NCBI RefSeq assembly: GCF_000269985.1
Contig: NC_016109.1
Coordinates: 8,211,001 to 8,275,000, forward strand
Direction of reading: 5' to 3'
From: Kitasatospora setae KM-6054
GTDB taxonomy: Bacteria > Actinomycetota > Actinomycetes > Streptomycetales > Streptomycetaceae
Length of the DNA: 64,000 nt
The first letter of the stretch is position 1. Each line of letters starts with the position of its first letter. Below are positions 7,638-16,091 of this stretch, one piece after another. The notes beneath the pieces are model-generated. The model had not been told where the DNA came from. It saw only the letters and a program-made list of their open reading frames with translations, and did no database searches. The translations under genes were made by a program, and so were the position numbers.

Positions 7638-9232
7638 CCACCCTGCCCACCCGGCTCGATCCGGACGCGCCCGAGTACGCCGCCCACCGGGCCGCGATGC
7701 TGGCCAAGCTCGCCGAGCTGGACGCCGAGCACGCCAAGGCGCTGGCCGGCGGCGGTCCCAAGTACCTTGAGCGGCACCGGAGTCGGGGAAAGCTCCCGGC
7801 CCGCGAGCGGATCGAGCTGCTGCTCGACCCGGACTCGCCGTTCCTCGAACTCTCCCCGCTCGCCGCCTGGGGCAGCCCTTACCAGGTCGGCGCGGCCCTG
7901 GTCACCGGTATCGGCACGGTGGCCGGCACCGAATGCGTGATCACCGCCAACGACCCCACCGTGCGCGGCGGTTCGTCCAATCCGTGGACGCTGCGCAAGG
8001 CGCTGCGGGCGAACGAGATCGCGCTGCGCAACCGGCTCCCGCTGATCAACCTGGTCGAGTCCGGCGGCGCCGACCTGCCCGGCCAGAAAGAGGTCTTCAT
8101 TCCGGGTGGCGCCCTGTTCCGCGACCTGACCAGGCTGTCGGCCGCCGGAATCCCCACCGTGGCCGTGGTGTTCGGCAACTCCACGGCGGGCGGCGCCTAC
8201 GTGCCGGGCATGTCCGACCACGTGATCATGGTCAAGGGGCGGGCCAAGGTCTTCCTCGGCGGCCCGCCGCTGGTGAAGATGGCCACCGGCGAGGACGCCG
8301 ACGACGAGTCGCTCGGCGGCGCCGAGATGCACGCCCGCACCTCCGGCCTCGCCGACCAGCTGGCCCTCGACGAACCCGACGCGCTGCGGCTGGCCCGCCG
8401 GGCCGTCCACCGGCTGCACTGGCGCAAGTCCGGCCCGGAGCCCGGTAGTTCGCCCGAGCCGCCGAAGTACCCGGAGGAGGAACTGCTCGGCATCGTCCCG
8501 GACGACCTCCGGGTGCCGTTCGACCCGCGCGAGGTGATCGCCCGGATCGTCGACGGCTCCGACTTCGACGAGTTCAAGCCCGACTACGGCACCAGCCTCG
8601 CCACCGGCTGGGCCACCCTGTTCGGCTACCCCGTCGGCCTGCTGGCCAACGCCCAGGGCGTGCTGTTCAGCCAGGAGTCCCAGAAGGCCGCCCAGTTCAT
8701 CCAGCTCGCCAACCGGCTGCACCGCCCGCTGGTCTTCCTGCACAACACCACCGGCTACATGGTCGGCCGGGAGTACGAGCAGGGCGGCATCGTCAAGCAC
8801 GGCGCGATGATGATCAACGCGGTGGCGAACAGCACCGTCCCGCACCTCTCCGTACTGATCGGCGCCTCCTACGGGGCCGGCCACTACGGCATGTGCGGCC
8901 GCGCCTTCGACCCGCGCTTCCTGTTCGCCTGGCCCAGCGCCAAGTCGGCCGTGATGGGCCCGCAGCAACTCGCGGGCGTGCTCTCCCTGGTGGCCCGCCA
9001 GGCCGCCGCCGCCAAGGGGCAGCCCTACGACGAGGACGCCGACGCCGCGATTCGCGCCGCGGTCGAGCAGCAGATCGAGGCCGAGTCGCTCCCGGTCTTC
9101 CTCTCCGGGCGGCTCTACGACGACGGGGTGATCGACCCGCGCGACACCCGCACCGTCCTCGGGCTCTGCCTGTCCGCCGTCCACAGCGGCCCGGTCGAGG
9201 GCGCCGCCGGCTACGGCGTCTTCCGGATGTGA
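7634..9232 (+). CDS. Acyl-CoA carboxylase beta (carboxyltransferase) subunit
   Basis: This 532-residue carboxyltransferase belongs to the methylcrotonyl/geranyl-CoA carboxylase group, with both crotonase-like halves present. Visible elements are the N-terminal GGGPKYLERHRSRGKLPARER, VESGGADLPGQ, the oxyanion-type segment FGNSTAGGAYVPGMSD, and in the second half NTTGYMVGREYEQGGI and GASYGAGHYGMCGR. Its partner is the biotin-carrying alpha subunit immediately downstream, which is disrupted by an IS. Beside AtuA, a role in branched unsaturated acyl-CoA degradation (terpenoid or leucine type) is likely. GTG start, overlapping the AtuA stop. Confidence 0.92.
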   Translation: MTTLPTRLDPDAPEYAAHRAAMLAKLAELDAEHAKALAGGGPKYLERHRSRGKLPARERIELLLDPDSPFLELSPLAAWGSPYQVGAALVTGIGTVAGTECVITANDPTVRGGSSNPWTLRKALRANEIALRNRLPLINLVESGGADLPGQKEVFIPGGALFRDLTRLSAAGIPTVAVVFGNSTAGGAYVPGMSDHVIMVKGRAKVFLGGPPLVKMATGEDADDESLGGAEMHARTSGLADQLALDEPDALRLARRAVHRLHWRKSGPEPGSSPEPPKYPEEELLGIVPDDLRVPFDPREVIARIVDGSDFDEFKPDYGTSLATGWATLFGYPVGLLANAQGVLFSQESQKAAQFIQLANRLHRPLVFLHNTTGYMVGREYEQGGIVKHGAMMINAVANSTVPHLSVLIGASYGAGHYGMCGRAFDPRFLFAWPSAKSAVMGPQQLAGVLSLVARQAAAAKGQPYDEDADAAIRAAVEQQIEAESLPVFLSGRLYDDGVIDPRDTRTVLGLCLSAVHSGPVEGAAGYGVFRM

Positions 9233-10480
9233 CCACCAACCACCATGCAAGCAAAGGAAAGTGACGGATGATCAGTTCGCTGTTGGTGGCCAACCGGGGT
9301 GAGATCGCCCGCCGGATCCTGCGCACCTGCCGCACCCTCGGCATCGCCACCGTCGCCGTCCACTCCGATCCGGACGCCGGTGCCCGGCACGTCCGGGAGG
9401 CCGACACCGCCGTCCGACTGCCCGGCGCCGCGCCCGCCGACACCTACCTGCGCGCCGACCTGCTGGTCCGCGCCGCCCTCGACGCGGGCGCCGACGCCGT
9501 CCACCCCGGGTACGGATTCCTGTCCGAGAGCGCCGAGTTCGCGCAGGCCGTGCTCGACGCCGGGCTGCGCTGGATCGGGCCGCCGCCCGCCGCCATCGCC
9601 GCGATGGGCTCCAAGACCGCCGCCAAGCGCCTGCTGGCCGCCGCCGGCATCCCCGTCCTCACCGTCGGCCCCGAACCCGCCGAGAGCGACCTGCCGCTGC
9701 TGGTCAAGGCCGCGGCCGGCGGCGGCGGACGCGGCATGCGGGTGGTGCGCACCCTCGCCGAACTCCCGGACGCGCTGGCCGCCGCCCGGGCCGAGGCCGC
9801 CGCCGCGTTCGGCGACGGCGAGGTGTTCTGCGAGCCCTACCTGCCCGCCGGCCGCCACCTGGAGGTCCAACTGCTCGCCGACGCCCACGGCACCGTGTGG
9901 GCGGTCGGCGACCGCGACTGCTCACTCCAGCGCCGCCACCAGAAGGTCGTCGAGGAGGCCCCCGCCCCCTGCCTCGCCCCCGAACTGCGTGCCCGGCTGC
10001 ACGGCGCCGCCGTCACCGCCGCCCGCGCCGTCGGCTACCAGGGCGCCGGCACCGCCGAGTTCCTGCTCGCCCCCGACGGACGCCTCGCCTTCCTGGAGAT
10101 GAACACCCGCCTCCAGGTCGAGCACCCGGTCACCGAATGCGTCACCGGACTCGACCTGGTCGCCCTCCAACTCGCCGTCGCCGAAGGCGAGAAGCTCCCC
10201 GCCGAGCCACCGCCCACCCGGGGCTGCGCGATCGAGGCCCGACTGTACGCCGAAGACCCCGCCCGCGACTGGCAGCCCGCCACCGGCGACCTCCACCTCC
10301 TCGAAATCCCCGGCACCGACGTCGAGTTCTCCACCTTGCCGACCCCGACCGGCCTGCGCCTGGACGCCGGAGCCGGACCGGGCGACCGGATCACCGCCCA
10401 CTACGACCCGCTGCTCGCCAAGGCCGTCGCCTGGGCCCCCACCCGCGCCGCCGCCGCCCGCCGCCTCGCCGACGCCCTAG

Positions 10481-10505
10481 TACTGCAACAGTGCTTACCC
10501 TGACG
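10481..10505 (+). repeat. Left terminal inverted repeat of the IS
   Basis: About 25 bases pairing with 11860-11884 with two mismatches (A/G at position 10 and C/G at position 20 from the tip). Confidence 0.9.
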
Positions 10506-11858
10506 AGGCTTCAGCTCTTGGGCTGTGGCCTCGTCTCTTGTAATGGCTGGTCCGGGCCTGTTGTTGGCGTCTGCGGCGCCATCGGGACCAGTGCAGGACG
10601 TGGCCTATGCTGCGGCGGACAGGCCGGGTGAGCTGCGTGATCAGCCGGCGGATCTCGGGGAGGGTGAGGGGTACCAGGTCTGGCGTTCGAGCGGGTCCGG
10701 CCCCTTTTCGATCTGCTGGGCCCGCACGACGGTGAGGTAGGCGTGGGCGGCCATGGCCAGGGTGATGTGCCGGTACCAGCCCGGGTGGCGGCGGACCTGG
10801 TAGTCGTCGAGGCCGCACTGGCCTTTCGCGGTCTGGAAGCACTCCTCGATCGCCCAGCGGGCGCCCGCGACGGCGATCAGCTCGTTGAGTGTGGCCTCGG
10901 CCGGCGCGTAGGCGATGTAGTAGGCGACCTTCGTGGGATCGCTGATGCTGCGGCGGGCCAGGACCCAGTGCCTGCGGTCAGGACGGTGCCAGGGGCGGAC
11001 CTCCACGCGAGCCCAGTCGTAGATCCGCAGGCCGTGGGCGCCCTCGCCGCAGGAGCGGCGCTTCCACCTCTGCCGGGGCAGGCCGGCGACCAGGTCGTGC
11101 AGCCGATGGTCCATGGCCTGCCAGGTGACGACGGTGTCGTGGCTGGTGGTGGCCATGACGTGGAAGACGTCGGCCTGCTCGAGTTCGTAGCGCCAGCCCT
11201 TGCTGTAGCCGTAGCCGGCATCCGCGGTCACCCAGCGGAACGGGATCTTGTCGTCGATCGCACGGCGGACCATCGCCCGTGCGAGCTGGACCTTGGTGGC
11301 GAACTCGACCTCGTCGCCGATCCCGGCCGTTCGGCAGCGCACGCGGTCGTCGGTCCAGGACTTCGGCAGGTAGAGCGCCCGGTCGATCAACGTCCGGCCC
11401 AGCTCGCTGGAGTAGGCGAGGAAGACTCCGACCTGGCAGTTCTCGGTCCGCCCCGCGGTGCCGGAGTACTGCCGCTGGACGCCGGCTGACCGCACGCCCT
11501 TCTTCAGGAAGCCGGTGTCGTCCACGATCAGCACGCCGCAGGGATCCGCCAGGTGCTCGACGACGTACCCGCGCACGTCGTCGAGCACCCTGTCGGCGTC
11601 CCAGTCGATGCGGTTCAGCAGCCTCTGGATCCGGTCCGGCCCGCCATGGCCGGCCTCCTCCGCCACCGTCCAGCCGTTCTTGCGCTCCAACGGCGCCAGC
11701 AGGCCCCGCATGTAGGCCAGTGCCGACTCGCGCGACTCGCTCCGCGCGAACCGGTGAGCAAACCGCTCGTGCAGGTCGGCCAGCCCGTCCGACCAGCGAC
11801 GAGCATCGACCTCGGATATGTCTCCACCCATGAACCGCCCAACGAGCGAACCCGACAA
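10495..11858 (-). pseudogene. IS701-family transposase with C-terminal frameshift
   Basis: The main frame (11858 to 10641) encodes 405 residues: VLIVDDTGFLKKG with the first DDE-type Asp region, TADAGYGYSKGWRYELE with the second, and AGARWAIEECFQTAKGQCGLDDYQ with the Glu region. It ends LERQTWYPSPSPRSAG. The normal family C-terminus (DLVPLTLPEIRRLI then HVLHWSRWRRRRQQQARTSHYKRRGH) is present but only in another frame, down to 10495. One base change near 10680 would rejoin them. The catalytic residues are all upstream of the shift, so partial activity cannot be excluded. A sequence error is the alternative. An ATG at 11831 (MGGDISEV) is an alternative start. Confidence 0.8.
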
Positions 11859-11859
11859 C

Positions 11860-11884
11860 CGTCACGGTAAGCACCGTTGCAGTA
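11860..11884 (-). repeat. Right terminal inverted repeat of the IS
   Basis: Reverse complement of the left end with two mismatches. It is followed immediately by the second CTAG target copy. Confidence 0.9.
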
Positions 11885-12726
11885 CTAGCCCGCGCCCGCC
11901 TGCACGGCCCCGCCACCAACCGCGACCTGCTGGTCCGCGCCCTGCGCCACCCCGACTTCCTGGCCGGCCGGGTCCACACCGCCCTGCTCACCGACCAGCA
12001 CGCCCGACTCACCGCCCCCGCCGGCGAACTGACCGGCGAACCGGCCGCCCTCGCCGCCCTGGCCGCCGCCCTCGCCGACACCGCCGACCGCCGCGGCCCG
12101 CTGCGCCACCTCCCGGCCGGCTGGCGCAACCTCCCCTCCCAGCCGCAGACCAAGCGCTACCGCACCGCCGACGGCACCCAACTCGACGTCCACTACCGCC
12201 TCACCCGCGACGGCCTGCGCGCCGACGGCCACCCGGACGTCCGACTCCTGGACAGCACGCCGCAGTCCGTCGACCTCGCGATCGGCCCGCTGCGCCGCCG
12301 CTACCTGGTTGCCCGGTACGGCGACCGGATCTTCGTCGACACCCCGGCCGGCCACCACGCCCTCACCGCCGTCGACCTCCTCCCGGTCCCCACCGCCCCG
12401 CTCGCCCCCGGCGCCCTGCTCGCCCCGATGCCCGGCACCGTCGTCCGGATCGACGCCCGCCCCGGCGAACGCGTCACCGCCGGCCAGGTCCTGCTCCGGA
12501 TCGAGGCGATGAAGATGGAGCACCGGCTCACCGCCCCCACCGACGGCACCCTCACCGACCTGACCGCCACCGTCGGCCGCCAGGTCGAGACCGGCGCGGT
12601 CCTCGCCGTCGTCCGCCCCGACCGCTGAGCGCCAGCCGCTGGCCACTGATCGCCGCCCCGTCCGCACCGCCACCTGTCCCGCCCGTCCCGCCCGTCCGCC
12701 CCGACCACCGACCGGAAGGACCCGCC

Positions 12727-13893
12727 ATGTCCGCAGCGCTGATCGACACCGAGGAACAGCACGACCTGCGCGCCGCCGTCGCTGCGCTCGCCGCCCGCTA
12801 CGGCCGCGCCTACTTCCAGCGCAAGGCCCGCGCCGGGGAGCCGGTCCGCGAGCTCTGGACCGAGGCCGCGAAGGCGGGCTACCTCGGCGTCAACCTCCCC
12901 GCCGAGTACGGCGGCGGGGGCGCGGGCATCGGCGAACTCGCGATCGTCCTGGAGGAGTTGGGCGCCGCCGGCTGTCCGCTGCTGATGCTGATCGTCTCCC
13001 CGGCGATCTGCGGCACGGTCATCGCCCGCTACGGCACCGAGGCGCAGCGCCGCCGCTGGCTGCCCGGGCTCGCCGACGGCACCGCCGTGATGGCGTTCGG
13101 CATCACCGAGCCCGACGCCGGCTCCAACTCCCACCGGATCACCACCACCGCCCGCCGCGACGGCGAGGACTGGCTGCTCACCGGCCGCAAGGTGTTCGTC
13201 TCCGGGATCGACCAGGCCGACGCCGTCCTCTTCGTCGCCCGCACCGAGGACGCCCGCACCGGTCGGCTCAGGCCCGCCCTGTTCGTCGTCCCGCGCGACA
13301 CCCCCGGCTTCGAGTACCGCCCCATCGCGATGGAACTCACCGCCCCCGAACGGCAGTTCCAGGTCTTCCTGGACGACGCCCGGCTCCCCGCCGACGCCCT
13401 GGTCGGCGACCCGGACGACTCCGGGCTGGCGCAGCTCTTCGCCGGCCTCAACCCCGAACGGATCATGACCGCCGCCTTCACCCTCGGCATCGCCCGCCAC
13501 GCTCTCGCCACCGCCGTCTCCTACGCCCGCACCCGCACCGTCTGGGACCGCCCGATCGGCGCCCACCAGGGCATCGCCCACCCGCTCGCGCAGTGCGCCG
13601 TCGAGGTCGAACTCGCCCGGCTGATGACCCGCAAGGCGGCCCACCTGTACGACACGGGGCGGGACGCCGCCGCCGGCGAGGCCGCGAACATGGCCAAGTA
13701 CGCGGCCGGCGAGGCGTCCTGCCGCGCTGTCGACCAGGCCGTCCAGACCCTCGGCGGCAACGGCCTCACCCAGGAGTACGGCCTCGCCGCGCTGATCACC
13801 GCCACCCGGGTCGGCCGGGTCGCCCCGGTCAGCCGGGAGATGATCCTCAACTACGTCGCCCAGCACACCCTCGGACTGCCCCGCTCCTACTGA
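12727..13893 (+). CDS. Acyl-CoA dehydrogenase
   Basis: This 388-residue FAD-dependent acyl-CoA dehydrogenase has the usual full length. It shows the N-terminal helical domain, the flavin-contacting stretch MAFGITEPDAGSNSHRI, a middle beta domain, and the C-terminal QTLGGNGLTQEYGLA helix region. ATG 12727 follows a GGAAGGA ribosome-binding site. It lies 98 bases after the disrupted carboxylase alpha gene in the same direction. With AtuA and the carboxylase it would supply the alpha,beta-unsaturated acyl-CoA that is carboxylated. The exact chain specificity is unknown. Confidence 0.92.
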   Translation: MSAALIDTEEQHDLRAAVAALAARYGRAYFQRKARAGEPVRELWTEAAKAGYLGVNLPAEYGGGGAGIGELAIVLEELGAAGCPLLMLIVSPAICGTVIARYGTEAQRRRWLPGLADGTAVMAFGITEPDAGSNSHRITTTARRDGEDWLLTGRKVFVSGIDQADAVLFVARTEDARTGRLRPALFVVPRDTPGFEYRPIAMELTAPERQFQVFLDDARLPADALVGDPDDSGLAQLFAGLNPERIMTAAFTLGIARHALATAVSYARTRTVWDRPIGAHQGIAHPLAQCAVEVELARLMTRKAAHLYDTGRDAAAGEAANMAKYAAGEASCRAVDQAVQTLGGNGLTQEYGLAALITATRVGRVAPVSREMILNYVAQHTLGLPRSY

Positions 13894-13972
13894 CCGGCCG
13901 CTCCCGCCGACCGCCCGGGCGCCGTGAATAACCGCTACCGCCCGTCGGAGGCTTGATGATAGACAGTCAACC

Positions 13973-14734
13973 GTGTCCAACGATCTTGACTTCCCGGCCC
14001 GGCTGAACCTCATCGACGACCGCTCCGCGGCCTTCCGCGAGGCGCTCGCCGCCGCCCCCGCCCTCGACGCGCAGGTCCCGACCTGCCCCGAGTGGACGCT
14101 GCACGACCTGGCCCAGCACCTCGGCCAGGGGCAGCGCTTCTGGGCCGCGATCGTCACCGCGGGCGCCGCCGAGACGCCCCCGCCCCGCCCCACCGAGCCG
14201 GCCCCGACCGACCGGGAAGAGCTGATCGCCTGGTTCGCCGACTCCACCGCCGAACTCCTCGCCGCCCTCCGCGAGACCGGCCCCGACGCCCCCTGCTGGA
14301 CGTGGTGGACCCTCGGCCAGTCCCCGCAGAACACCGCAGGGGCCGCCCGCCGCCGCCTCAACGAGACGGCCGTCCACACCTACGACGCCCGGCTCACCGC
14401 CGGCCTCCCCACCGAGCTGCCCCGCGAGGTCGCCCTCGACAGCGTCGAGGAGTTCCTCCTCACCTGCTGCTCCACCACCGTCGCCTGGCCGCACACCCCC
14501 GCCACCCTCGCCTTCCAGGCCACCGACGGCCCCACCTGGTACCTCGCCCTCTCCGCCACCGGCGCCCACGCCACCCGCACCCCCGCGACCCCGGCCGCCC
14601 CGGACGCCACCATCCGCGGCACCGCCGACGAGCTCATCCGGATGCTCTACGGCCGCCTCCCCATCGACAGCCTCCCGATCGACGGCGACGCCGCGATCTT
14701 CCACCAGCTCAACGACTGGGAGCCGGAGGAGTAG
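13973..14734 (+). CDS. Maleylpyruvate isomerase-family mycothiol-dependent enzyme
   Basis: The 253-residue protein has the MDMPI/DinB-like N-terminal domain (PTCPEWTLHDLAQHLGQGQRFW, including the metal-ligand His region, and a second RLNETAVHTYDARLTAG segment). A C-terminal MDMPI domain follows (WYLALSATGAHA...IRGTADELIRMLYGR). Such proteins use mycothiol as cofactor or detoxify with it; the substrate is not predictable. The GTG start at 13973 has no close Shine-Dalgarno (CGGAGG is about 20 bases away), so the message may be leaderless or the start may differ. Confidence 0.85.
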   Translation: MSNDLDFPARLNLIDDRSAAFREALAAAPALDAQVPTCPEWTLHDLAQHLGQGQRFWAAIVTAGAAETPPPRPTEPAPTDREELIAWFADSTAELLAALRETGPDAPCWTWWTLGQSPQNTAGAARRRLNETAVHTYDARLTAGLPTELPREVALDSVEEFLLTCCSTTVAWPHTPATLAFQATDGPTWYLALSATGAHATRTPATPAAPDATIRGTADELIRMLYGRLPIDSLPIDGDAAIFHQLNDWEPEE

Positions 14735-14900
14735 GCAGCACGGGCACCCCCGCCGGCAGGGGCCCGCGCCGCGGCGCGCCGTCGAAGACGCCACGGGAGA
14801 CGGCGGCACGCTTCCGGCCCCAGGCCGTCCCGCCCGCCTCCTCCCTCCTTCCCCCTCCCTCTCCTGCACTTCTGCCGCTTCGCCCGCCGAAAGGTCGCCC

Positions 14901-15704
14901 GTGAACGACGCCGATCTCGCCCGCCGCGCCGCCGAAGCCGGAGCCGCGGTGGTGCGGGCCACCGACTGGGCGGGGATCGCCAGGGAGGAGAAGGGCGGGG
15001 GCGACTTCGCGACCGCCGCCGACCTGGCCGCCGAGCGGGCCGTCCTCGACCTGCTCCGGGCGGCCCGGCCGGGCGACGCGTTCACGGGGGAGGAGAGCGG
15101 CCGCAGCGGCGACCGCTCCGCTGCCCGGCAGTGGCTGGTCGACCCGCTGTGCGGCACGCTCAACTTCGCGGTGGGGACGCACCTGGTGGGCGTCAACGTC
15201 GCCCTGCGCGAGCACGGCCGGACGGTCGCCGCCGCCACCGCCGACCCGTACACCGGCGAGACGTACTGGACCGACGGCGCCGCCGCGCACCTGCGCCGGA
15301 ACGGCCTGGACACCCCGCTCGCGCCGACGGCCCGCTCCCGGCTGGTCGACCTCAACCTCGACCCGCCCTACCCGAACGCCCCCGGACTCCGGGTCGCCCG
15401 GCTGCTCACCGACCCCGACTTCGAGCAGGAGTTCCGCCCGCGCGTGGTGTCGACCACCCTCGCGGTCGCCTGGGTGGCGGCCGGCCGCCGCGCCGCCTAC
15501 CTGACCGACGGCCACCTCGCCGACAGCGTGCACTTCGCCGCCGGCATCGCCCTCTGCGAGGCAGCCGGCTGCACCGTCACCGACCTGCGCGGCGCACCGG
15601 TGCACACCGGCGCCGGCGGCCTGATCGCCGCCGCCGACCCCGAGACCCACGCCCGACTGCTCGGCCTGCTGGCCCGCCAGCAGGGCACCCACGTACGCCG
15701 GTAA
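14901..15704 (+). CDS. Inositol monophosphatase-like metal-dependent phosphatase
   Basis: The 267-residue protein of the IMPase/FBPase/CysQ fold has the first metal-ligand pair in AFTGEESG and the second motif as DPLCGTLNF. It ends with LADSVHFAAGIALCEAAGC in place of the family WDxAAG motif. In canonical members the second motif reads DPIDGT; here Cys84 replaces the second Asp, so metal binding is altered or the family is a variant. GTG start. The last about 20 codons are duplicated 286 bases downstream, around an octamer array. The likely substrate class is inositol- or nucleotide-type phosphates. Confidence 0.8.
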   Translation: MNDADLARRAAEAGAAVVRATDWAGIAREEKGGGDFATAADLAAERAVLDLLRAARPGDAFTGEESGRSGDRSAARQWLVDPLCGTLNFAVGTHLVGVNVALREHGRTVAAATADPYTGETYWTDGAAAHLRRNGLDTPLAPTARSRLVDLNLDPPYPNAPGLRVARLLTDPDFEQEFRPRVVSTTLAVAWVAAGRRAAYLTDGHLADSVHFAAGIALCEAAGCTVTDLRGAPVHTGAGGLIAAADPETHARLLGLLARQQGTHVRR

Positions 15705-15756
15705 GCCCGCCACGCGCCCTGGCGTTGCGGCGTCGGCTCCCGGCAGGCTGGCACCG

Positions 15757-15908
15757 CGTGACCGCGTGACCGCGTGACCGCGTGACCGCGTGACCGCGTG
15801 ACCGCGTGACCGCGTGACCGCGTGACCGCGTGACCGCGTGACCGCGTGACCGCGTGACCGCGTGACCGCGTGACCGCGTGACCGCGTGACCGCGTGACCG
15901 CGTGACCG
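15757..15908. repeat. 19-copy 8-bp perfect tandem repeat (CGTGACCG)n
   Basis: CGTGACCG is repeated 19 times without a mismatch over 152 bases, 52 bases after the phosphatase stop codon. The unit is not a multiple of three and both strands read as short repetitive frames (minus strand AVTRSRGH), so it is not coding. It sits at the one place in a duplicated flanking segment where the second copy has only a single related octamer (CGTGGCCG at 16041), indicating slippage expansion. Confidence 0.97.
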
Positions 15909-15927
15909 CGTTCCGCGGCCCGCCGCC

Positions 15928-16046
15928 GAGACCCACGCCCGGCCGCTCGACCTGCTGGTCCGCCAGGAGGGTACCCGCGTACGCCGGTAAGCCCGTCACG
16001 CGCCCTGGCAGCGCCGTGCTGGGCCCCGGCAGGCTGGCACCGCGTG
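15928..16046 (+). repeat. Duplicated tail of the phosphatase gene
   Basis: This stretch repeats 15642-15760 at a constant offset of 286 bases with scattered mismatches. It includes the last codons of the phosphatase (ETHAR...RVRR-stop at 15988-15990), CACGCGCCCTGG, and CGGCAGGCTGGCACCGCGTG. It is an old tandem duplication of the gene's 3' end plus trailer; the duplicated codons are a vestige with no start. Confidence 0.85.
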
Positions 16047-16091
16047 GCCGCATCCCGCGGCCCGCGACCGCCGAGCCGCCCGGAGGCCCGC

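Larger units (their letters stand above)
10481..11884 (-). mobile_element. IS701-family insertion sequence, 1404 bp
   Basis: The element is bounded by imperfect terminal inverted repeats of about 25 bp. The left end is TACTGCAACAGTGCTTACC; the right end differs at one base over those 19 (AACG for AACA), with one more mismatch in the following six bases. It is flanked by a 4-bp direct repeat CTAG (10477-10480 and 11885-11888), the YTAR-type target duplication known for the IS701 family. It holds a single transposase gene on the minus strand, opposite to the disrupted host gene. Clean ends and an intact duplication indicate a fairly recent, simple insertion. Confidence 0.95.
9268..12628 (+). 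pseudogene. Acyl-CoA carboxylase alpha (biotin carboxylase-BCCP) gene interrupted by an IS
   Basis: The 5' part (9268-10480) encodes a biotin carboxylase: SSLLVANRGEIARRI, the ATP-grasp loop AAAGGGGRGMRVV, and FLEMNTRLQVEHPVTE. The 3' part (11889-12628) encodes the linker and the biotinyl domain with EAMKMEH (biotinylated Lys codon at 12511). Between them lies a 1404-bp IS flanked by CTAG duplications. Removing the IS and one CTAG restores the frame exactly (RRLADAL-ARARLHGP). As found, translation stops 7 codons into the IS, so the product lacks the biotin carrier domain. A free biotin carboxylase fragment might persist, but the carboxylase should be dead unless another alpha subunit substitutes. 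Confidence 0.92.

Noticed and set aside
12301..14379. Minus-strand frame opposite the acyl-CoA dehydrogenase
   Set aside because: Plus strand has a complete dehydrogenase with FAD motifs; the opposite frame is low-complexity.
15757..15908. CRISPR-like array
   Set aside because: The repeats are 8 bp, contiguous and without spacers; no cas genes nearby.
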